Position numbers and translations under genes: made by a program. Positions 1 to 12,100 of a stretch of DNA of 64,000 bases are shown piece by piece. Under the pieces are notes generated by a model. The model was given only the letters and a program-made list of their open reading frames with translations. It was not told the origin of the DNA and did not search any database. The first letter of the stretch is position 1. Each line of letters begins with the position of its first letter. This DNA is from Prunella strophiata (Eukaryota; Chordata; Aves; Passeriformes; Prunellidae): assembly GCA_036583965.1 (NCBI GenBank), contig JAZBQD010000019.1:23315085-23379084 (forward strand), written 5' to 3'.

Positions 1-162
1 TCCCACAGCCACAGGCCTGTCAAAGATGGCATGCATGCCTAAGATGGCAGACTGGGGTGGGTTAATGATAGGTGTTCCAAAGAGTGACCCAAAAACCCCA
101 CCATTGCTGATTGTGAAAGTGCCACCATCCATGTCTTCAATGGCCAGTTCATTCTTCCGTGC
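1..162 (-). CDS. DLST: DLST exon 14, cut by window edge
   Basis: It encodes [54 protein letters not shown] and runs off the left edge. Acceptor TTCTAG. The active-site exon should follow outside the window. Confidence 0.96.
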
Positions 163-3100
163 CTAGAAGTAAAAATAAGGTCTTAGAAAGCCACACAGAT
201 CACAGACAGCAAAGAACAAGGATTTGGGCATCCTCTCTCTCCAGGAATAAATGCTGATTGCAAGAGCTTTGCTTATTGATTTGTTCACCCAAAAGCCAGC
301 ACAAATTGCTCAAAAATGCACCCTGTCTTTAGAGTGAACGTCTAGCAGCTTTGGGGAAGGATTCTCTTGCCTTTGCTTCCAACTCCTGCTTTTGCAGGAG
401 ACAGACACAGAGACTTCTACCCCAGGGCAGTTCAGCCTTGGCCTCTAAAGACAAAGGTGAAGATACACCATGTCACTAAGGCACAGATTGCAGTCTTCTG
501 GACAGACAAGAAGTAGAGCTGTCCTAGAAGGCAAAGGCACAGCCAGACATGTAACTGGATCACTCCCCACAGCACGACTCAGTGTGTTAGAGGTCAGAGA
601 TGACAACACAGAGACCAAATCTATACATGTTGATCCAGCATTTACAATTCCTTCCATTCCTCCCAACCCTCTTCAGAAAACTTTCCTTACCTTCTCCCCC
701 AACTCGTAGATAGCACGCTCTATGTCAGCAAAGTTCATGTTTTCTACATTCCTAACCACAGGGACCACCAGACCCTAGGGAGAAGCAAAGTCCATGAATA
801 GCAAATTCAGTGCAAGCAACACACAGATAGCTGTCATGTGGCAGGAATCTGGACACATCCCCAGAGAGCTCCTGCCTCCCCCTCAGCCCACAGCAGCTGG
901 TTGGCAGAGCTGCCTCACACCCTGACAGCCTGACAGGAAACCTGGCATGACACACATCAAAATCACCTTAGATTGAGCCATCATCTTTGTCTTTGCTAGC
1001 CTATCTCATAAAATCAACCAGGTCTGTCTGGAGGCAGCTCCACATTAATAAATTCCCAGGTGAGGCACTGGGAGATTTCAGGTGGCACCTCTTTCTCTCA
1101 CCTCTTTTTGCTGGGCCTCCCCTAGACTTTGGGAGAAGACAGTAAAGAACTTCAGTTCTTGTCAAACCTCTGCTTCATAGCAGAACCTTCTAATCAAGAA
1201 GGTAATTCACTAATTCAACATCTGTAACTGCATCCCATACTCTCCCTGGACAGAAACATCTCTGTGGAACAGCACAGCAAAGTTAGCCAGAGGACAGGAT
1301 GTTCAAAGCTTTTACTGCCTATGCCATGGATTCATGACAAGAAAGGGTTTCCCTAACCTGGCCCTACTCATTAACAACTGAGATCTATGACCCTGTTACC
1401 AGATCTCTTATTAAGATGAATATAGTGGTAGAATATTCTTGGTCCTCCATCTTCTCTCAAAACCTATCTCAGCAGTCCATAGTGCAGCAGGTGTCTCATT
1501 TATAGAATCAGTTTTATCAGTTAATTTCTGCTGCAGCAGAGCTGGCTCAAAGTATATGATCATCCCATAGGAAAAGCTGCAGGAAGCATGGACAAAGCAT
1601 CCAAGGTACCTACCCGGGGAGTTGCTACAGCAACACTGATGTCCACATAGTCCCTGTACACAATCTCTTTGGTCGTGTCATCAATCACTAGAAAGAGAAA
1701 AAACTTGTGTTACATATGCAGAACCTAAATCAAGGGTTTGACAGGCTAAAAAAAATCATAACAACTTGCTCATGTCTAGCTTAAACATAACTCCAGAGAA
1801 GAATAAGCCCTTGCTGTACCTGTGGGAGAGGCACCATGATAGACAGAAAGAAAACAGTCTACACTGCTAAGTCCTCCTCAGTTATTCTCCCCTTGGTTAT
1901 TCTGTTCTTCTGTGTTTCAGCAAGCACCTCTGACACGCCCAGGAACTGCACTGTGCCTACAGCAGTTACCTGTACACCAACCAGCAGGCTCTGCGCTCTG
2001 CAGCCCGCATATGCATGGCCCCAGCCCCACTCCTGGTCACCCCTTCCTAATAGAGTCCCTCTTGGCAAGCTGTCCTCTACCTGTGTAAGTGGCTTTAGCA
2101 AAATCAGCAGCAGCATGCAGGACTGTCCCCATTTTTTCTGTGCACTTGACTTGCTTCTCCAAGCTACTACTCCTGCCATGGACTTGGCCATTGGCTTTCC
2201 CCCATTCTGCCATGTTCCCTAGACAAGGGTCACCACTCACCTGCATTCACTACAGGCTGGTCCTGCAGAGCAAAGGCTGCAGCTTTCACAAAAGCTGACA
2301 TGAAACCTAGCTTCAAGTTGTGCTTTTTCAGAAAGGTATCCTTGTGTACAGCTCTCATCTCCCGGATGTTGCTGTGAAACACACGATAATGCTGGTAAAC
2401 AGGGAGTCCGAGAAACGCCGTTCCCTCACTCTGTAACAGATTTCAGTGCCAGCCCCAAGGATGCAAATCTGCACCACCAAATGGGAAACCTCCAGTCTGC
2501 TGCAAAAGCCTTCACGTGTGATATAAACATGGCTCAAGGTTCCTGCCAAAGGATCAAACAGAAACTGGTCCTGGACCACGAGTTCCACAGCCAGGGTAAA
2601 CCTGCAAGGACCACACTGCCAAGAACAGAAGCAAGATGGTGCATGGTGTATTTCCTGCTTAGGCCTGATGTTGCCACCTATTCTCTGGAGACACCAGTGC
2701 TCATTCCAGTGTGGCACAACAGACAGCAAATGCAGGTGAGGCTGGGCTGACACAGAAGGGTGAAAAACCAGGAAGTGGCAAAAGCAGTAAACATGCAGGA
2801 AATAAAATCAAAGTGATCAAAGGAACCTCAACCTCAACCACTCTGCAAATTCAGCACCAGACAGCACAACACCACTTTTGTACCCAACTCTCTGGCTTTG
2901 GGAGTTGAGTGAATATGAAAGGAATTTTCCCAGGAGCTATGGTAGTGAGAGCCAGTCCACCCATAGCTCTTGACCAGACAAATCACGTTTTCCCACTGTT
3001 TCTGTTAATCAAAACTGAGGCCATTTACAAAACATCAAGCAAGCTGTGACTACAAGTTCTGCCTATTCTAGGCTAACACCAGATGCTGTGGAAATTACAT

Positions 3101-6100
3101 GGCTCATCCCTTCCCCCTTCAGAGACCTTCAGTCTTTGAAGAGACAGTTTCACCAAGGAGCAGGATTTTCCGTGGTTTCGAGTGTTTGTTTTCCTGTGTC
3201 TAACCTTGTTTGGAGTTAGGATTACTGCCCAAAGACATTAGTGCCTCCCAAGACACAAGGGCTGCAGCAATGAGGATACAGCTTGCTATGGAACTGCCTC
3301 ATTAAGGCCTCCTCCTTTCAGACACTGACCCCCGTGGGAAAGCAGGAGGCCCCAGCACAGGTCTTCACAAATCAACTTCACAGTAATCAATCCAAACCAC
3401 ATTACCAGATGCAATGAGAGCCCCAGGCTGGCGTAAAGCGACACCTCAATGAGCCTCTGAGAGGAGATAAAGCTGCAGCACTTCCCTCCAATCAAGACTA
3501 TTTTGCCAGCCTTATTGTTCTGAGACCCAAATATTTACATGTTTTGTCTTAAGGAGTAGCATAGGATTTCACAAGGCAATTTGATTTGGGCACAATTTCC
3601 CCTTAATGCACTGTAACATAAGCTGCCCACCCTTCAAAGACATTAGTGTGCTTCAGTCCATCCAAGCACTTGAGTCAGGAGACCCCCACCTGCTTGAGAG
3701 GATGGGGAAGGGTGCTGGTCTGTCTCTGGAAAGCTGTACCATCTGACAGCAAAGGCCTTAGGTCTAAGCAATGCTCACCTGAAAGGCTGATGAGCCCTGG
3801 AGAACCAACTCACTGCAAGTTAAACACCTCCAAAAGCAGTAACCTGGTGGAGTGGCAGAAAGCAGATGCTACATCTTGCTGTCTTCTAACAGCCACTATA
3901 TGCAAGTGATCCTAGCCCCTTCTGGTCTTCTGCTCAACATTTACCAGTCTTCCACCAAAGAGCTCATAGAAGAGGAATCAGAGACTCCCCCTATTACAAG
4001 TAGCAGGTGACTCCCAAGGAACAATAGGCCATGAGGAAGCTATGTACCCCCTCATACCACAACACCAACGTGGTCCTGAAGAAGCTGCACAGACTGTGGT
4101 ACATACCTAAGAAAGAGGGCCCAAAAGACATGCTGCCAGTCTCTCCAAAGAAAACCTGCAAGGTTTTGACTGCTATTTAAAGATGACTGCCCTAATCTGT
4201 TTCTACTCATAAAGGGAAAAAGAGGTTTACTCCTCACCTCATATCAATCTCATTGAAAGTGGTCAGCATGGCACAAGTATTCTGAGCCTCTTTCAGCCGC
4301 TGAGCAATACGCTGACGCATCCTATTCATTTTCACCTGCAAATTAAAAAGGTATAAGCAGAAGCTACCTAAAGCTCAGTTCAAGGGCAAAATGCACAAGA
4401 AACCCAAAAGGCCCTCCTCTTGCCATCTGACTGACTAGATGCCTAGGGCCAAGGTTTTCACTCGAGGTCAGGAACACAATGGGCTGAGGAGTTTATTTCA
4501 CTGCTCAGCTCAGTGCACAGTTCACTTGAAAAGCAGTGCTGAAATGCATCACAGTATAGCTACTTCTGACCTCTGCATTCCTCAAGACCTCCAAGCATGC
4601 ACAGCTTTCCATGTGGCTAACATGAGAAGAGCAAGACTGCTAAGAAAGCAGGTTGCTCAACCATGCTCTCTTAAGAATGCACAAGGCAGTTTCAGCAGCC
4701 TCAACCCTTTGCTGTGGGCTTGTGGACAAACCAAGCAGATCACACTGAGTCCTTCTGTCCTGAGTCAGCAGAGCTCAAGACAAGACTTTTGCCTAGAAAA
4801 AACCCAGATTGGTCCAGGCTCCTCCTCCAAAGCACTTGTAAGTGGTTCCCTCACTGCAGAGAATTTTCCCACCTGTCCTAGCTCTACTGAGCTGGGTGTG
4901 TGCAGGTGGATATGGACACATCCGGAAAGCTCAAGGCTTATGCCAGAACAGATTATCACCTAGCAACAGAAGTGCTGGCAAGGTCCCTGTTCCCACAGCT
5001 TACCCTATGCTCTGATCTGGCACCTTTGGTGGGCACTGCCTCCCCAGGAGGGGCTGCCGCTGGGGCTGCAGCCGGCTTCACAGCAGACACTGAGGGTAAA
5101 AAACACATCAGTCAAAAACAGAAGCCAGGTAGAAAAAGCCCTGAGGTAGAAAGCACATTTGAGCTCCTTAAGTGACACAGTATGGAACCAGCCTTGAATT
5201 AGGCTGGGAAGGTTCCAGGCATAGCTGAGCAATCCAGCCTGGAGCAAGCAGGGCAATACTGCGGGAGGCCTTCACCATAAATGCCTCTGTTTGATGTCTT
5301 TAACCTTATACACTCTCCCCCAAAGCAGAGAGACTTGAGAACAGGAACAAATGGCTCTTGCCTCACCTGGTTTGCTGTCGATGGGCTGAGCTGACACAGG
5401 CGGCACTGGTGGCATTGTAGTGGGAATTGGTGCTGCAGCAGGGGGAGGAGCAGGTGCAGCTACAGGTTCAGGGGCTGCAGGAGGAGGAGGGGCTGCTGCT
5501 GGTTTAGCCTTGGCAGGAGCAGCTAAAAGACAAGTAAGAACCATGGTAGGGGCACCAGCTTCCACTGGCAGAGATCTGTGAGTCCAATCAACCTAACAAA
5601 AGTAAACTCTCAGGCAGAGTGCCTTTATGTTCTCAGCACTACTGAGTTGACAGAAGTCACCACAAGAGAAAGCCATTGTGAAAGTGTTTTACTCATCAAC
5701 ACCCTTGACCTCCTCACTGGAGGAGGCTGGATGATACAGAGAAGAGGGACACAGAGGGGAGTCAGGGGAATTCTCAACTACTTATAGCTAAGAGTTCAGT
5801 CTCCTCCAGAGGGAACAAAAGAGAAGATCCCCCCCAGAAGGACTAAAATTATGCTTTTCTAATGGACAACATAATAGGAGTATTTTCTTCCTAGTTACAG
5901 AGGCAGATGGAGGAATTAGTTAACCTCTCTCGGGATCCCTCTAAATGCTTTGCTAAACGCTAAAAAGCATTTTATTCTAAATGCTTAAATATTCAGAAAA
6001 AAAATGGCAGAAAAACAAAGGCCTGTGTAAGTTATACATGCCTGACTTACCTCCAGTTTTCCTGAGTTTGAATAGAGGTGTCCCCCCTTCCACTTTGCCA

Positions 6101-9100
6101 CCATCAGGTACCAGAAGGGCTTCAATCACACCAGCTGCTGGGGATGGAACTTGCACTGATGTCTGAAAAAAAAGAAAATCGGTGAAATTCTCCCAAACAT
6201 CAGTTGGAGACCAAGCATCCAAGAGAAGATGCCAATTTGTGCAGATACACATTGTAATCTGGCACAGCAGCTATGTCTCACACTATATTGCACCAGTTTT
6301 TCACACCCTGCACCAGGATTTTGTGCCAGTAGTTAGAAGCTTTAGGAGATGCTGGCAGTGTAACATATAGCCTGATCTCCAGGATACAGTCAAGAACTGA
6401 CCCACTGCCAGCATCTTCCTGACAGCAAAACTGAAAACAGAACTTGGCAGAGAATTCAGCAAGAACTTCAACAGTCCTTTCAGGGGTGGATAACTTAAAC
6501 CCTAAATTTAAAACTATCTGAAGAAAACCTATGGCTTGCAGATTTCTCCATTGTTTAAACACAAATAGGTTTCAAAACTCAAAGCACTCAAATTGGAAGG
6601 AGGAGTAAAATTACAGTTCAAATAAACAACAACACCAGTGATGATTAATCAAATGGATGAGTAAGGATTATCAAGAATTCTCACTTATGGCACAGCAAGT
6701 TTTCATACTAGATGACAAAAGCTTTTCTCCATGAAGAGAGCAGGAGACACAGTCAGGGCCCTGCAGGCTCTAGGAGCTCTTAGCAGGAGAGAAGCCATAC
6801 AGGGTACCTGCTACAGAACTAGAAAAAGTTTTGGTCCAGAAACTCCTACCTTGTCTGTTTCAATCTCACACACCACTTCATCTTCCGCCACTGTGTCTCC
6901 AACAGCTGAATGACAGATATGAAGACCACTGTGAGGAGGGAGGTGTGCTCCAGCCTCCCCTCTTTACCCACAGCAGTTTCCCACACTAACCCATAACCTT
7001 TTCATCCCAGTTCTCCACAACTTCTAAAGAAAAGACTAGCTTGAACAATCTACTGCACAGTTAAGAGTCTGATTTCAGCTTAGACATCTCCCTTCATCCA
7101 ACACTACCCCTGACAGAGAGGTGATGAGGCAGTAATTGCAATTCTTAACCCCTCAGGAGAGCTGCAATTAAATGCCTCATTTGTCACAGACTGAAAGGCA
7201 CAGAGCAGGATGTCAGCCAGTGAACTGTAATGCATCCCCAAGGTGTCCAACACAGCAGTAACAGCGATGAGAATTTCAGGGAAGAGGCAATTGCTCACCT
7301 TTCTCCCACCTGACATCTCCTTCTGTGACTGACTCTGCAAAGGCTGGTGTGTTCACTGTAACCACGTCATCCCCTGTGAGAGAGACAAAGAGACTTGACT
7401 GCATACAGAGCTCAAAATTTATGGTATTGATTCATTCTTGTCATCACAACTCTGCTAAAGGGGGTAGGCCATCAGACATCAATTGCTGTCTGTCTCCTTG
7501 CTTCAACACTGATCAACATTTAAACACCAGAGAAATTCACATTTGACTGAAAGCCACGTTGTGACAGGAATAACAGACAAAGTCTTTAGGGCCCTGGGGA
7601 CATAAACCCTGAGTCATCCATGCAGGCAGGGCAGCAGTGAGCCTTGACCAAGGATGGCAGGTAGCTGTTGGCAGGACAGCAAGAGGAAGCAAAAGAAGCA
7701 TCATGCTGATTCCTGCCTTTTTACTTACTGTGTACCGCAGTGGTTCTGAAGTAGCGGACAGTGAAGACACTGGAGCTGTTTACTCTGCAGAAAGAGAGAA
7801 GAGCATGAACACAAGAACATTCCTCTGCAGGCTGCCAGCACCAAGCTCAAGCACAGAATTTACACCTGCTTAACTGATGTGAAAGGCCGCTAGGCTGCTC
7901 TGATGTATTTGTTCCAAAGGACTCCTATTTACTGTTCAAGCTGCAACAATCCAGTAAGAAAGGAAGCATTACATCCTACCATCATTAGTGCCCTCAGAAA
8001 CTCAGGGAGAACTGATACCTATGGAATTTTCATTTAGACAGACAACCCAACAGAACCCTCATAGTTTAAATACTGATTACAGGGTGACCTGGCCAGCCCA
8101 CACAATGCCCAAGACTAGTGCAGCAACAATTTTTTTACCTCCAGGTTAGGACTGTCATCTCTACAGAAGCTGTTACTCCAAAAAAGAGAAAAGCACCATA
8201 AATTGCCTATGGCAACGCATCCAAAACCCAGCTATTTCCCTTCACCATGTTTCTTCACAGGGAGCTGGCAATCCTAAACATTCCAAAGGATGATTTTTAT
8301 ATCTACTGACATCACATTTGGAAAACTGAAACAAATGTGCTTTAGCATTTCCTCTAGCACAGGCTATTTTGTACAAACAAAGGATTTTAAAAGTATTTCA
8401 GGCTTTTATGCATGTATTCTTATGGTTATTTGCCCAAATGCATTTTTATAAGACCACCTTATCAGTGCAAACCCTGACACATGAACAACAGCTTTGTGAA
8501 TGATCCCCACTTCTCCTGACAGAAAATCTACCAGGAGACCATCATAGAGCAAACAACACCTCTAGTTAGATAATCAAAGAGTAGAAATCCATTTATCAGC
8601 TGGTTTCCTCACTCCTGTCCCTTCCCTGTCACAGTATCTGGACCTTGCAGGCAAAGCTTGTTTTCAGTTCCCAACCTGCAAAACCTAGATTTTTTTAGGG
8701 CTATCTCCATACTCCTATGATGTGCACAAGGATTTCATGACAGCCAACCATATTGAGGTCTGTTCCTCAGACCTCAAATCTTATCATGGCTAGAGCAGCC
8801 CCAGTCTCCCCACGTGACAGGTTTCCTGTGGATACTTACACAAGCTTCCTGCTGTTTGTGTAAGCCAGTCCTTGGACTCCCAGACACACCTGTGAATAAG
8901 AAAGGAGTTATATTATCCAGCTGTCCAGCCCTCAAGTATCCTCATCAGATAAAAGAAGGCAGAGGACACCACTGCCCACCCTGAAAGAAGTTTGGGACCA
9001 AATGGGGAATATATCCATGCAGAGACACCTCAGTGCCATCAAACCTGCCCAGAGCTTGCCAAGAACAGTGGTTTTGTCTTCATCTAGATTTACAGAGATG

Positions 9101-12100
9101 AGGAAAACAGTTACAGCTTGACAACAAAGCTACTAAGGATAACTTTGAAAAGGGCAAACAAAGCAGCAGCTACCCCATTCAGAGCAAAACCAGGAAAAGC
9201 TATGAGGAACCATCTCCAGAACTGCTGAGTTATCCACACCCATACCAAGTATGGAGCAAGGTATCAGCCCAGTAAGAGGCACCCCAGAAAGCCTTGCAGT
9301 CGCAGAGACAGCTAAGGAGGAAAAAAAGGACTGAAAAAAGGGTGTAGGGCAGAGTAATGAGCCACCATCATCCCTCTTCTCTGCCCACTCCCTGTCCAGA
9401 GAAGATTATTTTCCAAAACTCACAATAGGGAAACACTTGCACAGCTTCCCAGTTTCACACACCCCACTGTCCCCTTCCCACACTGCTCACATGCCCTGAC
9501 ACTGCATTTTTTATTATGAACTGGACTCCTGCTCTTTGTCACTTACAGGGCACTGGGCAGTTTTCCAGACTGATCTTAAAGAGAGTCAGCGTAGTAACTG
9601 GAGAACATAATTATCTCAATTACACAATGCCAGAGGGAAGAACCATTTCCCCATTTGATTTTTTAAAAGAGCAGCACAATTTTTACAGTACAGCTAGAAA
9701 AACCAAAGCTCTAAGGAAAAACAGTTTAAGCATTGAAGTTCACAGGCACACTAGATTTGACATGTCACTTTAATATTCATCCATCATTTTCAAAGGAGTT
9801 TATTAGAGAGCTAGGGCTCTGCAACAGCATGTGCTTCGAGCACTGCAATGCCTGAAATACACTGTTCTGCTCTGAAACCTTCACCAGAGCCAAATGGATC
9901 AGGCAGCATGTACATCAGGCAAGGAGGCACTCCCATGGAAACTTAGCTCATTCCACTGCTTCTTCACTACATGACTGACAGAAATAAACCCCAATCAGAC
10001 CTATTACCAACCTCCATCATCAGCTCTGTTCTTTCTAGGTAGCCTGAAATGAAATAGAAGTGTAAGACTCACCAGACAGAGGGCATCTTGCCAGAGTACA
10101 GTTCCCCTGTCAGAGAGAAAAGGATGTATCAGTATTGCAAGAAGACAAACCCATCCTAGAAGGACCTTGTTTTTTCCCTGAGATCTGAATCAGACACAGG
10201 ACCCACCATTCCCATGCTCCAGTCTGCAGGCATGCCACTTTCCCACAGTGTGCTAGAGCAGGAGAACACCTATGCCCTTCTTTATCCTTTGTCTCTTCCC
10301 AGGGTGCTTTATGATGCAATGATGTTAAATTTGGTGCTTGCATTTTCCAGTTCTGGATCCAGAAGTTTTGACCTTCTCAAGCACACTTTCCTCTTTAAGA
10401 ATGAACAGATTTCCAATAGAATTTGCTATGAATGAGAAGGTAAAGGGTAGCTACTGAATGCAGCATCTAGGGGTTTTAAATTTGTTTTCTAAAGCTATGG
10501 AGCCTTTGAACTCCAGAAGACCAGAATTCCTCTCAGTGGCAAAATTTCTACTGCTGTCAGTTAGCCAGGAATTCCACATTCTTTGATGTTTCACTTCATA
10601 CCTGTGTAATCATTGACTGCACTCCTAGCTCAGCATAACATGCTCAAAAATAGAACACATTTCAGAATATTCCAATTCCCCCTACTGTTATTACATATTT
10701 CTCTCACATCAAACCTGCAGGACTGGAGAAGGTAAGAACTCTTTAAAAGCAATTGGAAAATAGCACTGTAGCCATGATGGAAATGCACTTGGTTGGCTTA
10801 GAATGACAGCAGCTCAAGAGCTCAAAGCACCCTTATTCAGCAGCTAAGGTAAAAGTTACATTTCCTTTACACCTTCAGCATCTGAAGTGAAGTTTGCATA
10901 CAAGGCCTGATTTCAGCTTCAGCAAAGCAAACAGGATGGGTTTTAACTGACCTTAAATATCAAAATAATTTGAGGAGCAGTGTGGCAAGAAAACAGAGAC
11001 CAAGGACCAACAATACACTTAAACTTGGCACACCATCTACAGGACTGAGTGCTGCAGCACACAAAAACAGATTCAATGAACACTTTGTATCAAAACTACT
11101 AACAGGCCTGGAATCAAGCCCGTGGTGGTTTAATTATCCAAGCTTATAAATGGATTTGACTTGTTGGATATTGACACAGAGACAACTCAATGACCAGTGG
11201 GCAATTCAACAGGGTTATAATTAGCTGTGCCAAGGATGCAGGCAGCCAGTCTGACTTACTGCTAAGCTCCAGCACAACACCAGCCAGCCACCCTGCTTGC
11301 CACTTCACTGCAGGGATCAACGATCCTGCACCAACAGTCCTGCAAAACCAGCTTCTGGCAGGGCCTGCTGGAGCCCCTGCCCCAGGTCAGGCTGGGTAAG
11401 GGAAAGCAGGAAGCACTGTGCAGGCTTTGTAGAGTCATCTTGAATGCTATGATGCCAAATCTTGTTGCAGCGCTGGCCCCTGCTAGCTCAGATCTGGTTT
11501 GTGTAGAGCCAGCTCTAAGCCAGGATCAGTAAGACAAACTCCAACTTAACTCCACTGGGTCAGCTCTCTAGAGCACCACAATCCTCAGCACTCTGTATTG
11601 ATCATATTTTCCCCACTTTCCATAGTATCCCAGATAGCATGGAGTCAATCACAAATTGAGCATCAAGCGACCTGAGTTCCCCTCTATCCATGAATGTTTC
11701 CCTGGGTGCTTTATTAAAAAAAGTTGTTAAAGGCATTCCTAGCGTGCCAGACAGTAAATTGTTAAGAAAGGAACAGCTTCAGACTGATGCAAAACCAGAC
11801 AATTTTATTTGCTCAGGACCAGTTTACTGTGGAGTTAAAACAAAAAGAAAATTTAGAAGGTTTGTCCTAAAATAAACTGCTGTGGGAAAACATCTGCAGC
11901 TCTCTTCCATCAGTGATGTCAAGTCTGTGTTCTACAACTGCAGCAAAATTAAGGAAAAAATTGGTATCACTCCACCCTTTGCCTTCAAGGTTAAGAAATT
12001 AGGGGAAGAGCTTAATGTGAGGAGGAGGCCACTAATAAAAGATACTGTGATTTCTCTGGCTTACATTCTGCAGAACTGCGTGTGTCTATCTCTCAACCAC

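Larger units (their letters stand above)
163..7298 (-). other. DLST introns between exons 5 and 14
   Basis: The introns between exons 14 and 5 range from about 130 nt (below exon 8) to about 1.9 kb (2372-4237). I see no other gene in them; the short open frames on both strands have no recognisable content. Confidence 0.6.

Noticed and set aside
7729..7782. Alternative DLST exon 4 acceptor two bases later, with a shifted exon 3 donor, to accommodate exon 2
   Set aside because: It restores phase but needs a GAG acceptor and a weak donor, and still leaves exon 3 in an unrecognisable frame.
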